Positions 1 to 11,530 of a stretch of 64,000 nt of DNA are shown one piece after another. Source of the DNA: Dryocosmus kuriphilus (lineage: Eukaryota > Arthropoda > Insecta > Hymenoptera > Cynipidae); assembly GCA_038277395.1 (NCBI GenBank), contig CM076189.1:235663918-235727917 (forward strand), in the 5' to 3' direction. The notes beneath the pieces are model-generated. The model searched no databases, was not told where the DNA came from, and saw only the letters and a program-made list of their open reading frames with translations. The stretch's first letter is position 1. Each line of letters opens with the position of its first letter. The position numbers and the translations under genes are program-made.

Positions 1-527
1 ATCTTTGCGGGCGGAAAGACTTGGCGGGGGAACTGCTGCTTTTTGACTACAGCGACGTCTAACTTTAGCAGCACCCAACTAATCTCTTACCGCATCTATG
101 AATATAATATCTTTGCCCGCGGTAAGTATGGATGGCGCTTCCGGCGAAAATTTGCAGTTCCTCCCTTGTTCTTCTGCCGTCCGATCAGATCAATCGAAAT
201 AATATGCCAACAGCCGGTTGGGGCGCTGTCAGTAACTCCCGTCGCGCCCCTTGATTCCTCGAGATGCCAGGAAAATGAACTGAAATATCCCAAACCTAAT
301 ATTTTGTGATTTGGACATATCGGCTAAAAAAACTTTAAAATTTGTTTTTTCTTGATTAGCACATCCTGAATTTATGTAATTAGAATTAAATTAAATGTAT
401 TTATTCATTTTATTTATTCAATTTTTGAATTGAAAAATATTAAATCAAAAATGAGCCAATCAAATAATATATTAAATCTATTTAATTTACTTAATTCCTT
501 TCTAAAGCATTTCAATTCATTCTTTAG

Positions 528-529
<2 letters not shown>
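1..529. other. Unassigned flank with one GC-richer, coding-like stretch
   Basis: An open frame of 88 codons (43-309, plus) lies in a stretch richer in G+C than its surroundings. A good 5' splice-site match, G then GTAAGT, sits at 121-127, so bases 1-121 could be an exon end. A near-duplicate of the first bases (ATCTTTGCGGGCGG) recurs at about 109. I recognise no domain, and the frame may be fortuitous. From 310 to 529 the sequence is AT-rich with nothing identifiable. Confidence 0.25.

Positions 530-600
<71 letters not shown>
530..600. repeat. (TA)n microsatellite
   Basis: Uninterrupted TA dinucleotides run for roughly 65 bases and end in TATGTATA. The short ORF across it is an artefact of the repeat. 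Confidence 0.95.
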
Positions 601-601
<1 letters not shown>

Positions 602-1295
602 CTTTTATTCTTGAAACAATTTTCGTAATGGTATTTTATTGCCCATAAATATCCTTTTAGGAAACCCAGCTTGTCGTGTGCGCAGTTTAGAAGTTTCTTT
701 TCTTAAGAGGAATAATAATTTATTATTAAATTTTTTATATTTTATAATGATTATACATTTATTGATCATAATTTACATCCTTTATAAATTATAATAATTT
801 TTTACTTTGCATTATTATTTGAAGCAAGTCAATTTGTTCGAAATAATTTCAGAATTATATTCTTTCAAACTGAAGCTTTATGTGTATATGAATATACTGA
901 AATACGCAGACTTTCTAAACAGCAAGAAATTTTTTTATATGTAATGTACGACTATATTCATTTGTGATTTTTTAACAAAATTAACAGTTGCGAAAAAAAT
1001 TAATGGGCTAGAACGCTAATTTTTCCAATTCTCTTTACACATTATTAAGAATCCTGTTCAATTTTTCACTCATGTTTCCCCTTTTCGTTTGTACTTCCAC
1101 ATTTCATGCAAGTGTAAACGCAATTTACCATTTTTATATTTCAAAAGGAAAATTTACAATTATATATTTTAGTGTATACAAATTGTTCAAAAAATGAAAC
1201 CGTCAAATAGTAAAAATTTTACGCAAATTAATAGCAAAAATAAAAATGTTTCGACTAAAATTAACTGAACATAATTAAATTCTACACAATAATGC
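601..1295. other. AT-rich intergenic DNA, nothing identified
   Basis: No open frame with recognisable content, no terminal repeats and no RNA-like structure was seen. This is the left flank of the first LTR retrotransposon. Confidence 0.6.
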
Positions 1296-1894
1296 TGTGG
1301 GGTCTGGAAAGCGCAAGTGTTCTTAGCTTTCGTAACTTTAGTTTTCGCCCTGCCGATAGAAATCACTGAAAAATGCCTGGAGATTCTCAGGTCAGAGAAG
1401 TTTCTGAGACGCAGGCTCTCAGGTAGCAGATTTTAAAGTTTCAGGTAGGGCTTTTAAATAGCTTGAAGGCTCGTAAATCCCAAATCTCTTGGACCTCAGA
1501 CTATCTCTAGAGACGAAATCATTCAAATAGAGCCTGAAGAAAGCCTGAAATCGTCCTGAGAACACGCCTGAGAATATCCTGAGATTTTCTATCGGCAGGG
1601 CGGGCAAAGAAAAGAGCGTGGCCGCAGGTTGTTAACATGTGTCTGGCAAGTTCGAATTGGACTTCGAGAAAAGTCATAAAATAAAAGGAAAAGTGTGGGA
1701 ATGATATTCGAGCAGACCGTGAGATCCTGAGGGACAAGGTCAAGTAGCGACAGTTATTCGGGAGTCTCTGCATAGTGCACATGCATGCTACTTAGTCTTG
1801 TAATCGGTTTTCATTGTATTAAAATCGAACTTCCATTTATTCTTACTCAATTACTTGTTCTTATCACAAACACCAATCCCACATCAATCCCACA
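1296..1894 (+). repeat. 5' LTR of Gypsy element 1
   Basis: It begins TGTGGGGTCTGG and ends ATCCCACA, and matches 8918-9263 over its full length apart from the 253-bp insertion at 1348-1600. The LTRs differ at scattered positions, so the insertion is not recent. Confidence 0.93.
1348..1600. mobile_element. 253-bp MITE inside the 5' LTR
   Basis: The terminal inverted repeats are CCCTGCCGATAGAAA and its exact complement. The sister LTR at about 8965 gives the empty site (TTTTCGGGCAAAG), so the insertion duplicated CG (1346-1347 and 1601-1602) or the element includes it. The interior is rich in CCTGA/TCAGG words on both strands. It has no coding capacity. The superfamily is not assignable from a 2-bp CG duplication. 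Confidence 0.9.
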
Positions 1895-1896
1895 TA

Positions 1897-1914
1897 TGGG
1901 AGCTCGTCCTTGCA
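1897..1914 (+). other. Primer binding site, tRNA-Pro type
   Basis: TGGGAGCTCGTCC begins two bases after the 5' LTR and differs at one position from the tRNA-Pro complement used by many retroelements. It would prime minus-strand synthesis. Confidence 0.75.
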
Positions 1915-2280
1915 GTGATATGAGTAATTAAAAAGTGATCGGTGAAGTTCGATGAATTAAAAGTGATCTCTGAAGTTCTGAGTGAATTGAAAGTGATTGG
2001 TGAACTCCTGAGTGAATTGAAAGGGGTAGAAGATACATTTACTTGGTGTGTTTTTTGTGTGTCATACTAGCTTGGTGCGGCTTTGTGCATAAATTTGCTT
2101 TGTGCGAAAAATTTTTGGGGTAGCTTGGTGCGACCTATATGCTGTGTGCGAAAACTGACTCGTTTACGTTGGTAGATTTTTTGAGCATTTAACTTTTTTG
2201 TGCTTTGTGCGTCGTGAATTTTGATTTTTTGATACTTACAGCCGTTACGTCGTGTTAAAGTTACAAATTCGGTTTATGAG

Positions 2281-3429
2281 ATGGAGTTGCAACAGGAACA
2301 GCAGCGGCGTGAAGCGGCTGAACGTCAAGTGCAGGAATTGCAAAAGATGATGGATGAGATGCGTCGTCAAATGACTGATATGCAGAGTACGTATTAGCAG
2401 CAGAAGGCTCTCTGGGAACAAGAGCGGCAACAAGCAGTTGCGGCCGTTCAAGAAAATCGGCGAGCTGCAGCAGCGGCTGCACGTGCGGCTGAAGTTGCAC
2501 AGCAGGAGTCTGAGTGACAACGGGCAGATCGAGAAGCCGCTGCGGCCGCGCGCGAAGCCGAAAGCTTGCTATTGGAACAGGAAGAAGCTCAGCGTGTAAG
2601 ATCTGAGGAGGTAGAGGCTCTGCGTGTAAGGGCTGAGGAAGAAACTCAGCATGTAGAAAAGAAGAAGAAGAAGAAGAAAAAGCTGAGCAAAAGAGGATTG
2701 CTGATGAAACCGCCGCGCTTGAATCTAGTGTTATCGTGACAAATGCTAGCGTTGAACCTGTTCAGGCTGATGGGCAGAACGGACGAGTGGCATTTTCCTT
2801 GACGGTGGATATATTGACAAAGAATAACCCGGATTTAACGATGAAAATTGACAATTGACTCGAAAAGGTAGACGATAAAGCGCTAATTTACAAGTGGACA
2901 CGACAGGAAAAATTTTTAGCAGCAAAGAAAGCACTCGACGGACTGGCGAAGTCATGGTTGAGTATGCAGCGAGGTTTGCGTTATTGGGAAAGTTTGCGCG
3001 AGGGCTTGAAGGTGGAGTACTTCAAGCGCATAAAGATCTCAGATGTACACAATGCACTACGTCGTAGAAGAAAGAAAAAGGAAGAGTCGGTGCTGTCGTA
3101 TGTACAGGCAATGGAGTACATAGGGGATCAAGGAGGTATGTCATCTGATGATGAGCGACAATACATCAATGAAGGAGCTACCGAAAATACGCAATCGCGA
3201 ATGTCGCTGACAAGTGCAGGACCAAAGAAGCAGTTCATTGATTTATTGGAAATGCACGAACGCGAGAGCAGATATCACGCAGCGAAGGGGCGTAAGGGCA
3301 TGAAGAGCACAAAAATGTGCTACATCTGTAAGCAGCCGAGGCATCTTCAAGCCCATTGCCCAGATATAAAAGACGAAGATTTCAAAGTTTCGAGGACGAA
3401 AGGCAGGGGTTCCGTGGTATGTTACAACT
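2281..3429 (+). pseudogene. gag of Gypsy element 1, 5' part (broken)
   Basis: The likely ATG at 2281 opens a Glu/Gln/Arg/Ala-rich coiled coil, interrupted by TAG at 2395 and TGA at 2515. The frame then slips in an (AAG)n run near 2660-2690, and a further TGA follows near 2857. From about 2860 an open stretch covers capsid-like sequence and a CCHC zinc knuckle at 3318-3359 (C-x2-C-x4-H-x4-C). A second knuckle starts at about 3419 but is cut after its first cysteine by the hAT element at 3430. Gag would bind and package the element RNA; this copy cannot be translated intact. Confidence 0.85.
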
Positions 3430-5156
3430 CAGGGTGGCCACAGGATGAGGGATTTTAATTTCCCGGTCTTCCCGGGTACATTTCGAAAATTTTCCCGGTT
3501 TTTTTAGTAACAGCTCTGAGGTGTTTTTGTGATTTTCCTGCCAAATTCTTCATAATTTTTATCAAATAAACTAATTTGGAAAAATTTAATCGTTTTAAAC
3601 AAGGACAAAATGAAGATTTTTCGAAGAATCCGTGCAACAAAATTCGAAGGTGTTTCGTAAAATTCTATTCTTTCAATGTGTTGTGGCTTTCAGTACGTGA
3701 GTACATATACACGTAATTACTCTGTATAACTGCACTGAAAAAGGCAAATTATCATAACAAAACAGTTTAACTTATTTATTCAGTCTCAACGTAGAAAATG
3801 AAAAAGTACATGTTTGTACTCAAAATAAAAATATCTTTCGCCACTACTGTTGCATAGAAGCAAATAACTACGCAATGATCACAAAGAAATCACAAATGAA
3901 ACATGGAAAGTAAAAAAGTACATAGTAATATTGTATCTCAAAATAAAAGTTTCTCTCGACACTACTGACGCGTAGCAGCATGAATAAGTCGACAATGATC
4001 ACATTAATCACAATGAGTATCAGGATTCCGAGATTAGAAAAAAGTATTCTCATTGCCAGCACCCACGCAACTGAACTACTTGGCAAGTTCCTTTACTTGC
4101 TCTTCAATAATTGCTGCCTCTTTCTGAGCATCAGCAAGCAGCCTGGCCTTCTTCGTTTCCAATTCTTTTATTATGCGAGCAGATTCCCTCTTACGGTTTC
4201 TCTCTGCATTCTTCTCACTTCTTTCCTGTCTCTTCATTTCCATATACTCCTGGTACCTGCTCCGAGCATTTCGGGCGTAATAAATGAGACTTTTTGAGAT
4301 TTCTATCTCCTTTACACCACCTGCATTCAAAATGGCATCGTAGACCAGGCGTTGAGCAAAAATACTCTTCTCTGCCTGATTTTCTACCAGGGACTCCTTG
4401 TTCACGGAAAAACCGCGCTCCATGGTGGCATTGCCGTGCGAGAGGACGAGAATCTTCTTTACAAAACATAGGAGATTAGGTAGCTCCTTTCCATGCTTGC
4501 TAATTACATCTCTCCAGAAATGATCAAGGCGCTGTTCACGTCTACAATACGCAGAAAATGATGCTGCAGATGATGGAGTAGAACACAGTTTAACGTATTC
4601 ATCCTTAACTTTGTCTGCTACTGAACCGGGGACATGTTCCTTCTCAACTAGCTGCTCGAGACACAATTCAAGACGCTTTCGGGCGACATGGTTGGAGTTG
4701 GCAATTACCTCTGGATTCAAGCAGGATATGTACCTTGTTAATGGATACGTCAGGAGACTGCGTTCAAACATTTTTGAGAGGAATGCCACGTAAAAAGCTC
4801 TGCAGTTATTCCGAAAAAGCATAATTTGTTGATCAGAAATAGTTGTAGCATTTCTGGCGGTCCTGATTGCCGCGGTAACAGCAAAGTCGATAAAAAGGAG
4901 AGTGTAATTCAATGTCTTTGCTAGCCGCTACCCCACCACTACGACTCCTAGCAGTGCAAGCAGCTCTGCCCGCTTCGCTCCCCTTCCTCGCCCCCGATGG
5001 CTCGCTGCCACTTGCTGCCTGCTCGAATTATCCCTATAATAGAGTCTTCATTTTTTCCCCGGAGTTCGAACGAAATTCCCGGTTATTTCCCGGTTGTTCC
5101 GAATTCCCGGCTTTTTCCCCGGTTTTCCCTGTTTTTCCGGTTCTGTGGCCACCCTG
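3430..5156 (-). mobile_element. hAT-type DNA transposon inserted in gag
   Basis: The ends are CAGGGTGGCCACAG and its exact complement. GTTACAACT is duplicated on both sides (3421-3429 and 5157-5165); hAT elements duplicate 8 bp, so one base may belong to the element. Both subterminal regions are loaded with TTCCCGG words, as expected for hAT binding sites. Only a C-terminal transposase segment is present. The insertion splits the second gag zinc knuckle between its first and second cysteines. Confidence 0.92.
4076..4912 (-). pseudogene. hAT transposase, C-terminal part
   Basis: A 278-residue frame carries the hAT C-terminal dimerisation signature around residues 140-185 (leucine-rich stretch, then LSHGNATMERGFSVNKE). 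It is followed by a Lys/Glu/Arg-rich coiled coil to the end. hAT transposases are usually 500-700 residues with a BED finger and the DDE core upstream. Those parts are missing, so the product could dimerise but not catalyse. The frame itself is open, so this may be a relatively young internally deleted copy that depends on a full-length relative. Confidence 0.88.
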
Positions 5157-5635
5157 GTTACAACTGTAATCAGCCAGGCCACATATCAAATTGTTCCGAA
5201 CCGGCCAAGCCGACAGGCGGCAAATCGAGGGCAGAGCAGTCGAAAGCACCGAAGCCCAACCGAATTTCTCTCCATTGCGACAATAGAAGTCGCTTGCAAG
5301 CTGCGATTGATGGAGTATGGATCGAGTGTCAATTAGACAGCGGTGCGGATAAACACGTGATGCGTGAAGATGTGGTCAGTCGTTACGAGCTGAAGGGACA
5401 AAGTGCGTGCATGCGGGGGGTCGAAGGACCTAGCCATACGCTGGGAAGTGTGTCGATTCCAACTACCATTGCCGGAGTAGTTTACGACTTGAACTATTTA
5501 CTTGTGCCGGAAGAAAGTGTGCCATCGCCTATTTTGCCAGGCAAACCCCTACTCGATGTTACTAAGATCGAGTTAAATCGAGGCGGGCCGATCTTGAAGC
5601 CGATCATCGGATATGACTACGTGCAGCTCGTTTGA
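5157..5635 (+). pseudogene. gag 3' end and aspartic protease of Gypsy element 1
   Basis: Just right of the hAT insertion the interrupted zinc knuckle resumes (YNCNQPGHISNC). After a basic linker comes the retropepsin segment with active site LDSGAD near 5334 and a flap-like region after it. The frame ends with TGA at 5633. The protease would cut the Gag-Pol polyprotein. This stretch is open, but its upstream frame comes from the transposon, so it is not expressed in its original context. Confidence 0.88.
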
Positions 5636-6595
5636 GAAGAGGCTGTAGATGAAATTGGTACATTGATAACTACGGTGCCTAAAGAACACAGAGCACGGGC
5701 AAGGAAAATGTTTGAAAATTATGTACCGTCGGAACCAACAGTGGCGCCGGTAAAATTAAAAATTATTGTAAAAGATACGAAGCCGATTAGCTCGCGGCCG
5801 CATCGTTTATCGCCGGGTGAAGAAGTCGAGGTCAAAAGACAGATTGACGAATGGTTGGAAAAAGGAGTAATACGGAAAGCCACATCGGAATACGCGAGCT
5901 CGATCGTCGTAACAAGAAAAAAGAATGGCAGAATGCGAGTCTGCATAAACTACAAACGACTGAACGAGGTCGTCGAAAAGGAGCCTTTGCCGATTATTGC
6001 AGACGCGGTCGATGCTACGAGAAAATCAAAGGTTCATTCTACTTTGGATTTAGTGGACGGATTTTTTCATGTTGACGTTGACAAGGATAGCCAAAAGTAC
6101 CTGGCTTTTGTCATGCCATGGGGCCAGTATATACCGCAAAACGCTCCGTTCGGGTATTGCAATTCGCTCGTAATTTTTCAAGAGTACATCACTACAATTT
6201 TCGAAAAGTAGATACGAGAGAATTTTGGTTTGATATCTCGATGATGTTTTTATCATAGCGGAGAATGAACTTCAAGCGATTGAACGATTCGAGTCAGTAT
6301 TGGAAACAGCGAAAAAATATGGACTGAAATTCAACTGGAAAAAGTGCAATTTGCTGCAGCGAAAAGTTGAGTTTTTAGGCTACATAATAGAAAACGGGAA
6401 AATTTCCCCATCGCCAGCAAAGGTCGGGGCATTCATGAATTATCCTCCATTGAAAACCGTGAAGCAGGTGCAAAGGTTTCTTGGCCTCGCAGGATATTTC
6501 CGGAAGTTTATACGTGCATATGCTCAAATCGCGAAGTCACTGAGCGATTTGATGAAAAAAGATGCGAAATTTGTTTTCGGCGAAAGCAGTGCTCT
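5636..6595 (+). pseudogene. Reverse transcriptase of Gypsy element 1
   Basis: The N-terminal fingers and palm are open from 5663 to 6211 (motifs CINYKRLN, STLDLVDGFFHV, NAPFGYCNSLVIFQ). A stop and frameshift near 6190-6230 separate this from the catalytic YLDD, which is intact in another frame at 6234-6245. The thumb continues (LGYIIENGKISPSPAKV and following) until the MITE at 6596. RT copies the element RNA to DNA; here the frame break precedes the active site. Confidence 0.88.
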
Positions 6596-6767
6596 CAAAC
6601 GGGGCTGCCTGCGCGCGCATCATTTTGGCTTACCGCTGGAGAAATTCTTCCATTGGTCAAAATTTATTAATTAATTCGATTTTGAATCGCGGTCGAAAAA
6701 TTTTGACCAATGGGAGAATTTCTCCAGCGGTAAGCCAAAATGATGCGCGTGCAGGCAGCCCCGTTTG
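6596..6767. mobile_element. 172-bp fold-back MITE inside pol
   Basis: The sequence is almost entirely an inverted repeat with arms of about 70 bp. It begins CAAACGGGGCTGCCTGC and ends with the complement, around a short AT-rich centre. The pol reading frame resumes at GAAGCGATG directly after it. No target duplication is obvious. ORFs predicted on both strands here are products of the palindrome. Confidence 0.88.
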
Positions 6768-7355
6768 GAAGCGATGGGCGAAAGGCAAGAAAACGCGTTT
6801 ATTACTTTGAAAGACGCGCTTGCCAATGAACCAATACTGCAGGTATACGACCCTACAAGACGGACAGAGCTGCACACGGATGCACCGAAGGATGGCTACG
6901 CAGCTCTACTTATGCAGGAATGTCCGGACAACAAGCGCATGCATCCAGTTTATTATATGAGTAGAAAAACGACGGAAGCTGAAAGTAGATATCATAGTCA
7001 CGAGTTTGAAGCGCTTGCGATTGTGAGAGCATTGGAAAAATTCCGCACTTACCTCGAAGGAATTAAATTTCAAACCGTGACTGATTATGCGGCGTTTCAG
7101 ATGACGTTGAACAATAAAGATTTGAAACCACGACTTGCGCGATCAGTCACGTACGTGCAGATGTTCGATTATGAGATCGAGCACCGACCGGGACAGCGTA
7201 TGCAGCATGCGGACGCTTTGAGCAGGAAAGATAGCATTTTACTCGTACGCGACCCCTTCTTGGAAAGATTAGAAAGGGCACAGAAGCTCGATGGAAATTT
7301 GAAAGCTATATGCAAGCTTTTGGAAGAGGGCGTGTACGAGGACTACGTTGTCTAA
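6768..7355 (+). pseudogene. RNase H domain of Gypsy element 1
   Basis: An open stretch of about 195 codons shows Gypsy RNase H motifs: TELHTDAPKDGYAALLMQ, then YHSHEFEALAIV, then TVTDYAAFQM, ending in HADALSRK. It would remove the RNA strand during reverse transcription. It follows the MITE directly and ends at a TAA before the decayed zinc-binding part of integrase. Confidence 0.88.
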
Positions 7356-7379
7356 AATGGATTAATTTTTATGATTCAA

Positions 7380-8474
7380 AATGATCAGCGCAAGCTCATT
7401 GTGCCGAGGGGAATGCAAACGAAGTTATAAAACGATCGCACGAAGTTGGATATTTCGCGTCGCGAAAGGCGATCGAGAAAATTAAGGAGAACTATTTTTT
7501 CAACAACATGGAAAAGCATGTGAAGAGTCATATAAATAACTGCCTCACGTGAATTCTCGCATCAAGGAAGCAAGGGAAGGCTGAGGTTTTTCTCAACCCA
7601 ATACCACAGGGGGAAACGCCGTTGCATACGCTTCATTTGGATCCATTTGGATTGTCGATGCTTTTACGATGTACATGTGGATATTTGCAGCAAAATCGAC
7701 AGGCACAGCAGAAGTGCTAGATAAATTGAAAATTTTGCAGCAAAAATTCGGAAGCCCATACAGCATCATCACGGATCGTGGCACAGCTTTTACTTCGCAT
7801 GATTTTAAGGAGTCTTGCAATAAAGAAGGCATTCAGCATTACTTGATTGCAACTGGTATGCCGAGAGGAAACGGCCAGGTGGAGCGCGTAAACGCTAATG
7901 TAGAAGCAGTTTTTGCAAAAATTTCCATTGATGAACCGAAAAAATGGTATAAGTTTTTACGCCGAGTTCAGCACGCGCTGAACGGTACATTTAAACGTTC
8001 AATCGGTACGTCGCCATATGAGCTGTTGTTTGGAACGAAGCTTAGGACGCAAGAGGACCAGAATATCATTAACATGATTGAGGAATCTCAACTTGGTAAA
8101 TTTGAACAAAGTAGACAAAAGGCGAGAACATCCGCGCGCAAGCAAATCGAGAAAATCCAAGAGGAAAACAAGCGCAATTACAACAAGAAGCGTTGTATTG
8201 CTCCGAAGTATAATGTTGGTGATTTCGTGGCGATAAAAAGGACTCAGCAGGGACTAGGATTGAAACTGGCAATAAAGTTTCTTGGCCCATACAGAGTGAT
8301 CGAGCCAAAGTCAACGGACAGATACGTGGTCAAGAAGATTGGCGATGGAGAAGGACCGCAGAATACACAATAACGGCAGCAGATTTCATAAAACCTTGGC
8401 AACGCTTTACCGACGACCTGTCTTCGGGCAGCGACGACGAGGAGGACGTCCTTCAAGTGGATGATCAAGAATAA
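7380..8474 (+). pseudogene. Integrase of Gypsy element 1
   Basis: The HHCC zinc-binding region (7380-7600) is frameshifted with several stops. The first catalytic Asp lies near 7637. From 7669 to 8373 the frame is open, with the second Asp in ITDRGTAF and the Glu in GQVERVN, followed by a basic C-terminal region and a barrel-like segment. A short, differently framed tail runs to about 8474. This enzyme would insert the cDNA; the upstream breaks inactivate it. Confidence 0.87.
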
Positions 8475-8917
8475 GTGCAATGTCGTAGTGCCGTGCGCGG
8501 AAGTGCTTGCGAAACAGTGCGAAATTTTATAATACTGTACGCGGTAGTTGTAAAATTATCTCAATGTATTCGTATGCAAGCATGCAGTGTGTGAGCATTA
8601 TGATTTTGCTTAGAATGTAAGTCTTTTGATTTTCTGTGGACTATATAATCTGATTACTTTTTTTCATTTGATGGGTGTAGTTTCAATTCAAATATTTTCG
8701 TCATTTTTGTGTAGTTTGAAAATTTTTATGAATTGTGTCGTCTATTGGTAATGTACTACGTTTGGATTTACGTTTCACGTTTACTATGAAAATTTTGTTT
8801 TGCCGAGTTCAAAGAAGGTAGATTAGGTGCACGGAATTAGCGATTCAGGGTTGATTTTTACGAGTTAAGGAAATTGTAAGTCGCCTGAGGGCAGACGACA
8901 GGTCAGGAACGGCCGAG
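8475..8917 (+). other. 3' untranslated region of Gypsy element 1
   Basis: No coding content. Shortly before the 3' LTR, GTCGCCTGAGGGCAGACGAC (about 8879-8898) can fold into a small hairpin. The usual purine run is not obvious, so the plus-strand primer is unclear. Confidence 0.6.
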
Positions 8918-9263
8918 TGTGGAGTGTGGAAAACGCAAGTGGTCATAGCTTTCGTAACTTTAGTTTTCGGGCAAAGAAAAGAGCGTAGCTGCAGGTTGTC
9001 AACATGTGTTTGGCAGGTTCGAACTGGACTTCGAGAAAAGTCGTAAAATAAAGGAAAAGTGTGGGAATGAGATTTGAGCAGACCGTGAGATCCTGAGGAA
9101 CAAGGGCAAGTAGCGACAGTTATTCAGGAGCCTCTGCATAGTGTACATGCATGCTACTTAGTCTTATATTCGGTTTTCATTGTACTAAAATAGAACTTCC
9201 ATATTTTATTCTTACTCAATTACTTGTTCTTATCACAAACACCAATCCCACATCAATCCCACA
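8918..9263 (+). repeat. 3' LTR of Gypsy element 1
   Basis: It matches the 5' LTR without the MITE, starts TGTGGAGTGTGG and ends ATCCCACA. It provides the empty site for the MITE at 1348-1600. Confidence 0.93.
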
Positions 9264-9284
9264 ATACTATATACATCATTATTA

Positions 9285-9935
9285 TTATGTAGCTTTGCGA
9301 ACTCGGAAGTTCATTGCCTCAGCTACCCAGAACCGCCACGCATCTCTATCCTGTGCATCTTCCATCCAGTTTAAATAATCATGTCCTAGCTCTTTTAGAT
9401 CATCCCTTACGTTTTTCTCCCATCTGTTTCTCCGTCTGCCTAGAGGTCTCTTACTAATCGGTTTCCCTCTCAAAACTTGCGCCACTGTTCTTTCGTTGCC
9501 CATTCTTGCAGCATGTCCCGCCCAGCTTAATTTCCGCGCTTTCATTACTCTATTAATATTTACTGACCCGTAAAGTGCATGCAGCTCATCATTATGCAGT
9601 TTTCTCCATTCACCAGTCTCTTCGTCCCTTTTGGAACCATAGATTTTTCGAAGTACTTTATTTTCGAATACTCTAAACCTGTTCTCCTCTTCTTTCGTCA
9701 GCGCCCACTTTTCGCATCCGTACATGACGATCGGCATTATTATCGTTTTGTAAATTCTTACTTTGATGTTTCTAGATAGCGATCGCGATTTTAGTAATGT
9801 ATTTACTGCATAGTAGCATCGATTGCCAGCGTGCAGCCGCCTGTTGATTTCCGCTTTAATGTTATTGTCGCCAGTTATAATAGTCCCGAGGTATTTAAAC
9901 TCATTAACTCTTTTGAATTTCATATTTCCGGCCAT
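9285..9935 (-). pseudogene. LINE 1 ORF2, C-terminal region
   Basis: 216 residues downstream of the RT and separated from it by a frame break at 9936-9986. It carries the conserved post-RT pattern of this LINE group: YGCEKWALTKEEENRFRVFE, then LRKIYG, then RKLSWAGHAARM. The function of the region is not established; it probably contacts RNA or DNA. Confidence 0.85.
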
Positions 9936-9986
9936 TAGATCCCCCCTCTTTATTACTTTGTTCTAATCTGTCGACGGTAAAATATT

Positions 9987-11513
9987 TTACGTCGATTCGC
10001 TAACTCCTAAACCTATTTCCTTGGCTTTTTTTATTAAGATTTCTTCATTTTTAGCTACCGTTTCTCTATCATCCCCGAGTAAGTCGAGATCATCTGCATA
10101 TCCCAGAATTTGTATTATCCCATTGAGGGTAGCACCGGACTGATTCGTTTGTACTTCTCTGACCACGTATTCTAAAACTAAGTTGAAAAGGATGCACGAA
10201 AGCGCATCGCCCTGTCTCAGGCCATCGCGGATCAAAAACTCTTCAGATAAACTTCCGTTTACGCGTATCCTACCCCTACTGCCGCTTAAGCAAACTTCGA
10301 TAAGTCTAACCAATTTCCTTGGTACGCCCAAGAACTCCAGAATCCAGTACATTCGTGCGCGTATAATAGAGTCGTAAGCTTTTTTGAAGTCGATAAATAG
10401 CTGATGTATTGCTTCATTAAATTCCCATTTCTTTTCTAACAGTTGTCTAATTGTAAACATTTGATCGCTTCTAGACCGGTTTCGGTGGAATCCACACTGG
10501 TAATCCCCAATGATTTCCTCAGCAAAAGGCGTTAGTCTACTTAAGATTAAATTGGTCAGGATCTTACAGCACGAAGGCACAAGTGAAATTCCCCGATAAT
10601 TGTTACAGTTCGTTTTATCGCCTTTTTTAAAAATGGGTATAATGATAGAGGTATTCCATTCCTCCAGTATGCGTTCTGTTTTCCAGATTGCGCGTATTAA
10701 TTTACAAATTTGCCTTGTGAGGCGAGGGCCCCCATTTTTTATCAGTTCTGAAGGTAGGTCGTCAATGCCCGCCGCTTTGTTATTTTTCAACTTCTTTATG
10801 GCCATTTCCATTTCTTTATCAGTAGGCTCATCAATTAGTAGATCAGCAGTGTGGATTTCACCGAGATTAACTTCAACGGGGGCTTCGTGTACGTTCAATA
10901 GCTTATCGAAATAGTTTTTCCATAAATTTAGTCTTTCTGTTGCATTAGCTACTAGATTGCCATTTTCGTCCCTCATTACTTCCATTCTACTTTGAAAGCC
11001 TTTTCTTATAAAATTGATTCCCCTGTACATCTCACGCGGGTTATTTTGCTTATTATGCGTGTCTATTGCTAGTATTTTATTCTTCTCCCACTCCCTTTTC
11101 TTGGATCTGTAAAACCTATTTGTACTTTTACTAATATCGAGATACTTCTTATGTGTATGATCGCACTTATTTTGTAAACTAATTTCTTTGGCCTTTGTTC
11201 GCTTTTCAAACCATAGTTTGCACTCTTCGTCGAACCACGGTTTGCTTTTGGTTACTTTCTTTAAACCTATAGTACTTTTCGCGGCTGTCTTAATCGCCTC
11301 TTTCATATTGCCCCACAGGGTATCCGGATCCTCCTCACAATTATCGCTATCGTCTCCCTGTTTTTGAAGAGCGTCGAAACTATTAGAAATCTTTACTTGA
11401 TAATTCAATATTTCTGTTGGCATTTTAAACTTATCTATATCGAAACGTACTGCTGGCGCTGGAGGGCTAGTTTTCTTATTTAACGCCAGTCTAAATCTTA
11501 GTTTCACTATCAC
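9987..11513 (-). pseudogene. LINE 1 reverse transcriptase
   Basis: 508 residues contain the complete RT: AAGIDDLPSELIKNGG, SIIIPIFKKGDKTNCNNYR, QCGFHRNRSRSDQMF, FIDFKKAYDSI, LRQGDALSCILFN and catalytic LGYADDLDLLG. This is target-primed RT, which copies the LINE RNA at the nicked site. The frame is open over the whole RT but is cut off from the endonuclease at about 11514-11530 and from the C-terminus at 9936-9986. Confidence 0.92.
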
Positions 11514-11530
11514 GAGAAAGTGGTCTGAAT

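Larger units (their letters stand above)
1296..9263 (+). mobile_element. Ty3/Gypsy LTR retrotransposon 1 (degraded, with nested insertions)
   Basis: The two LTRs (1296-1894 and 8918-9263) start with TG and end with CA, and are about 345 bp each once a MITE in the left one is subtracted. Gag with zinc knuckles, protease, RT, RNase H and integrase follow in the Gypsy order. The bases outside the LTRs are ATGC (1292-1295) and ATAC (9264-9267), which may be a 4-bp target duplication with one change. Stops, frameshifts and three internal insertions show the copy is dead. Subtracting nested elements (MITE, hAT, fold-back MITE) leaves an element of about 5.8 kb. Confidence 0.93.

Noticed and set aside
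430..648. 72-codon frame with an Ile-Tyr run
   Set aside because: It is the translation of the (TA)n microsatellite; the same kind of artefact occurs at 28956-29171.
2245..2520. Leu/His-rich frames on the minus strand
   Set aside because: They are antisense to the coiled-coil part of gag and show no domain.
6657..6877. Two minus-strand frames near pol
   Set aside because: They arise from the fold-back MITE and the antisense of RNase H.
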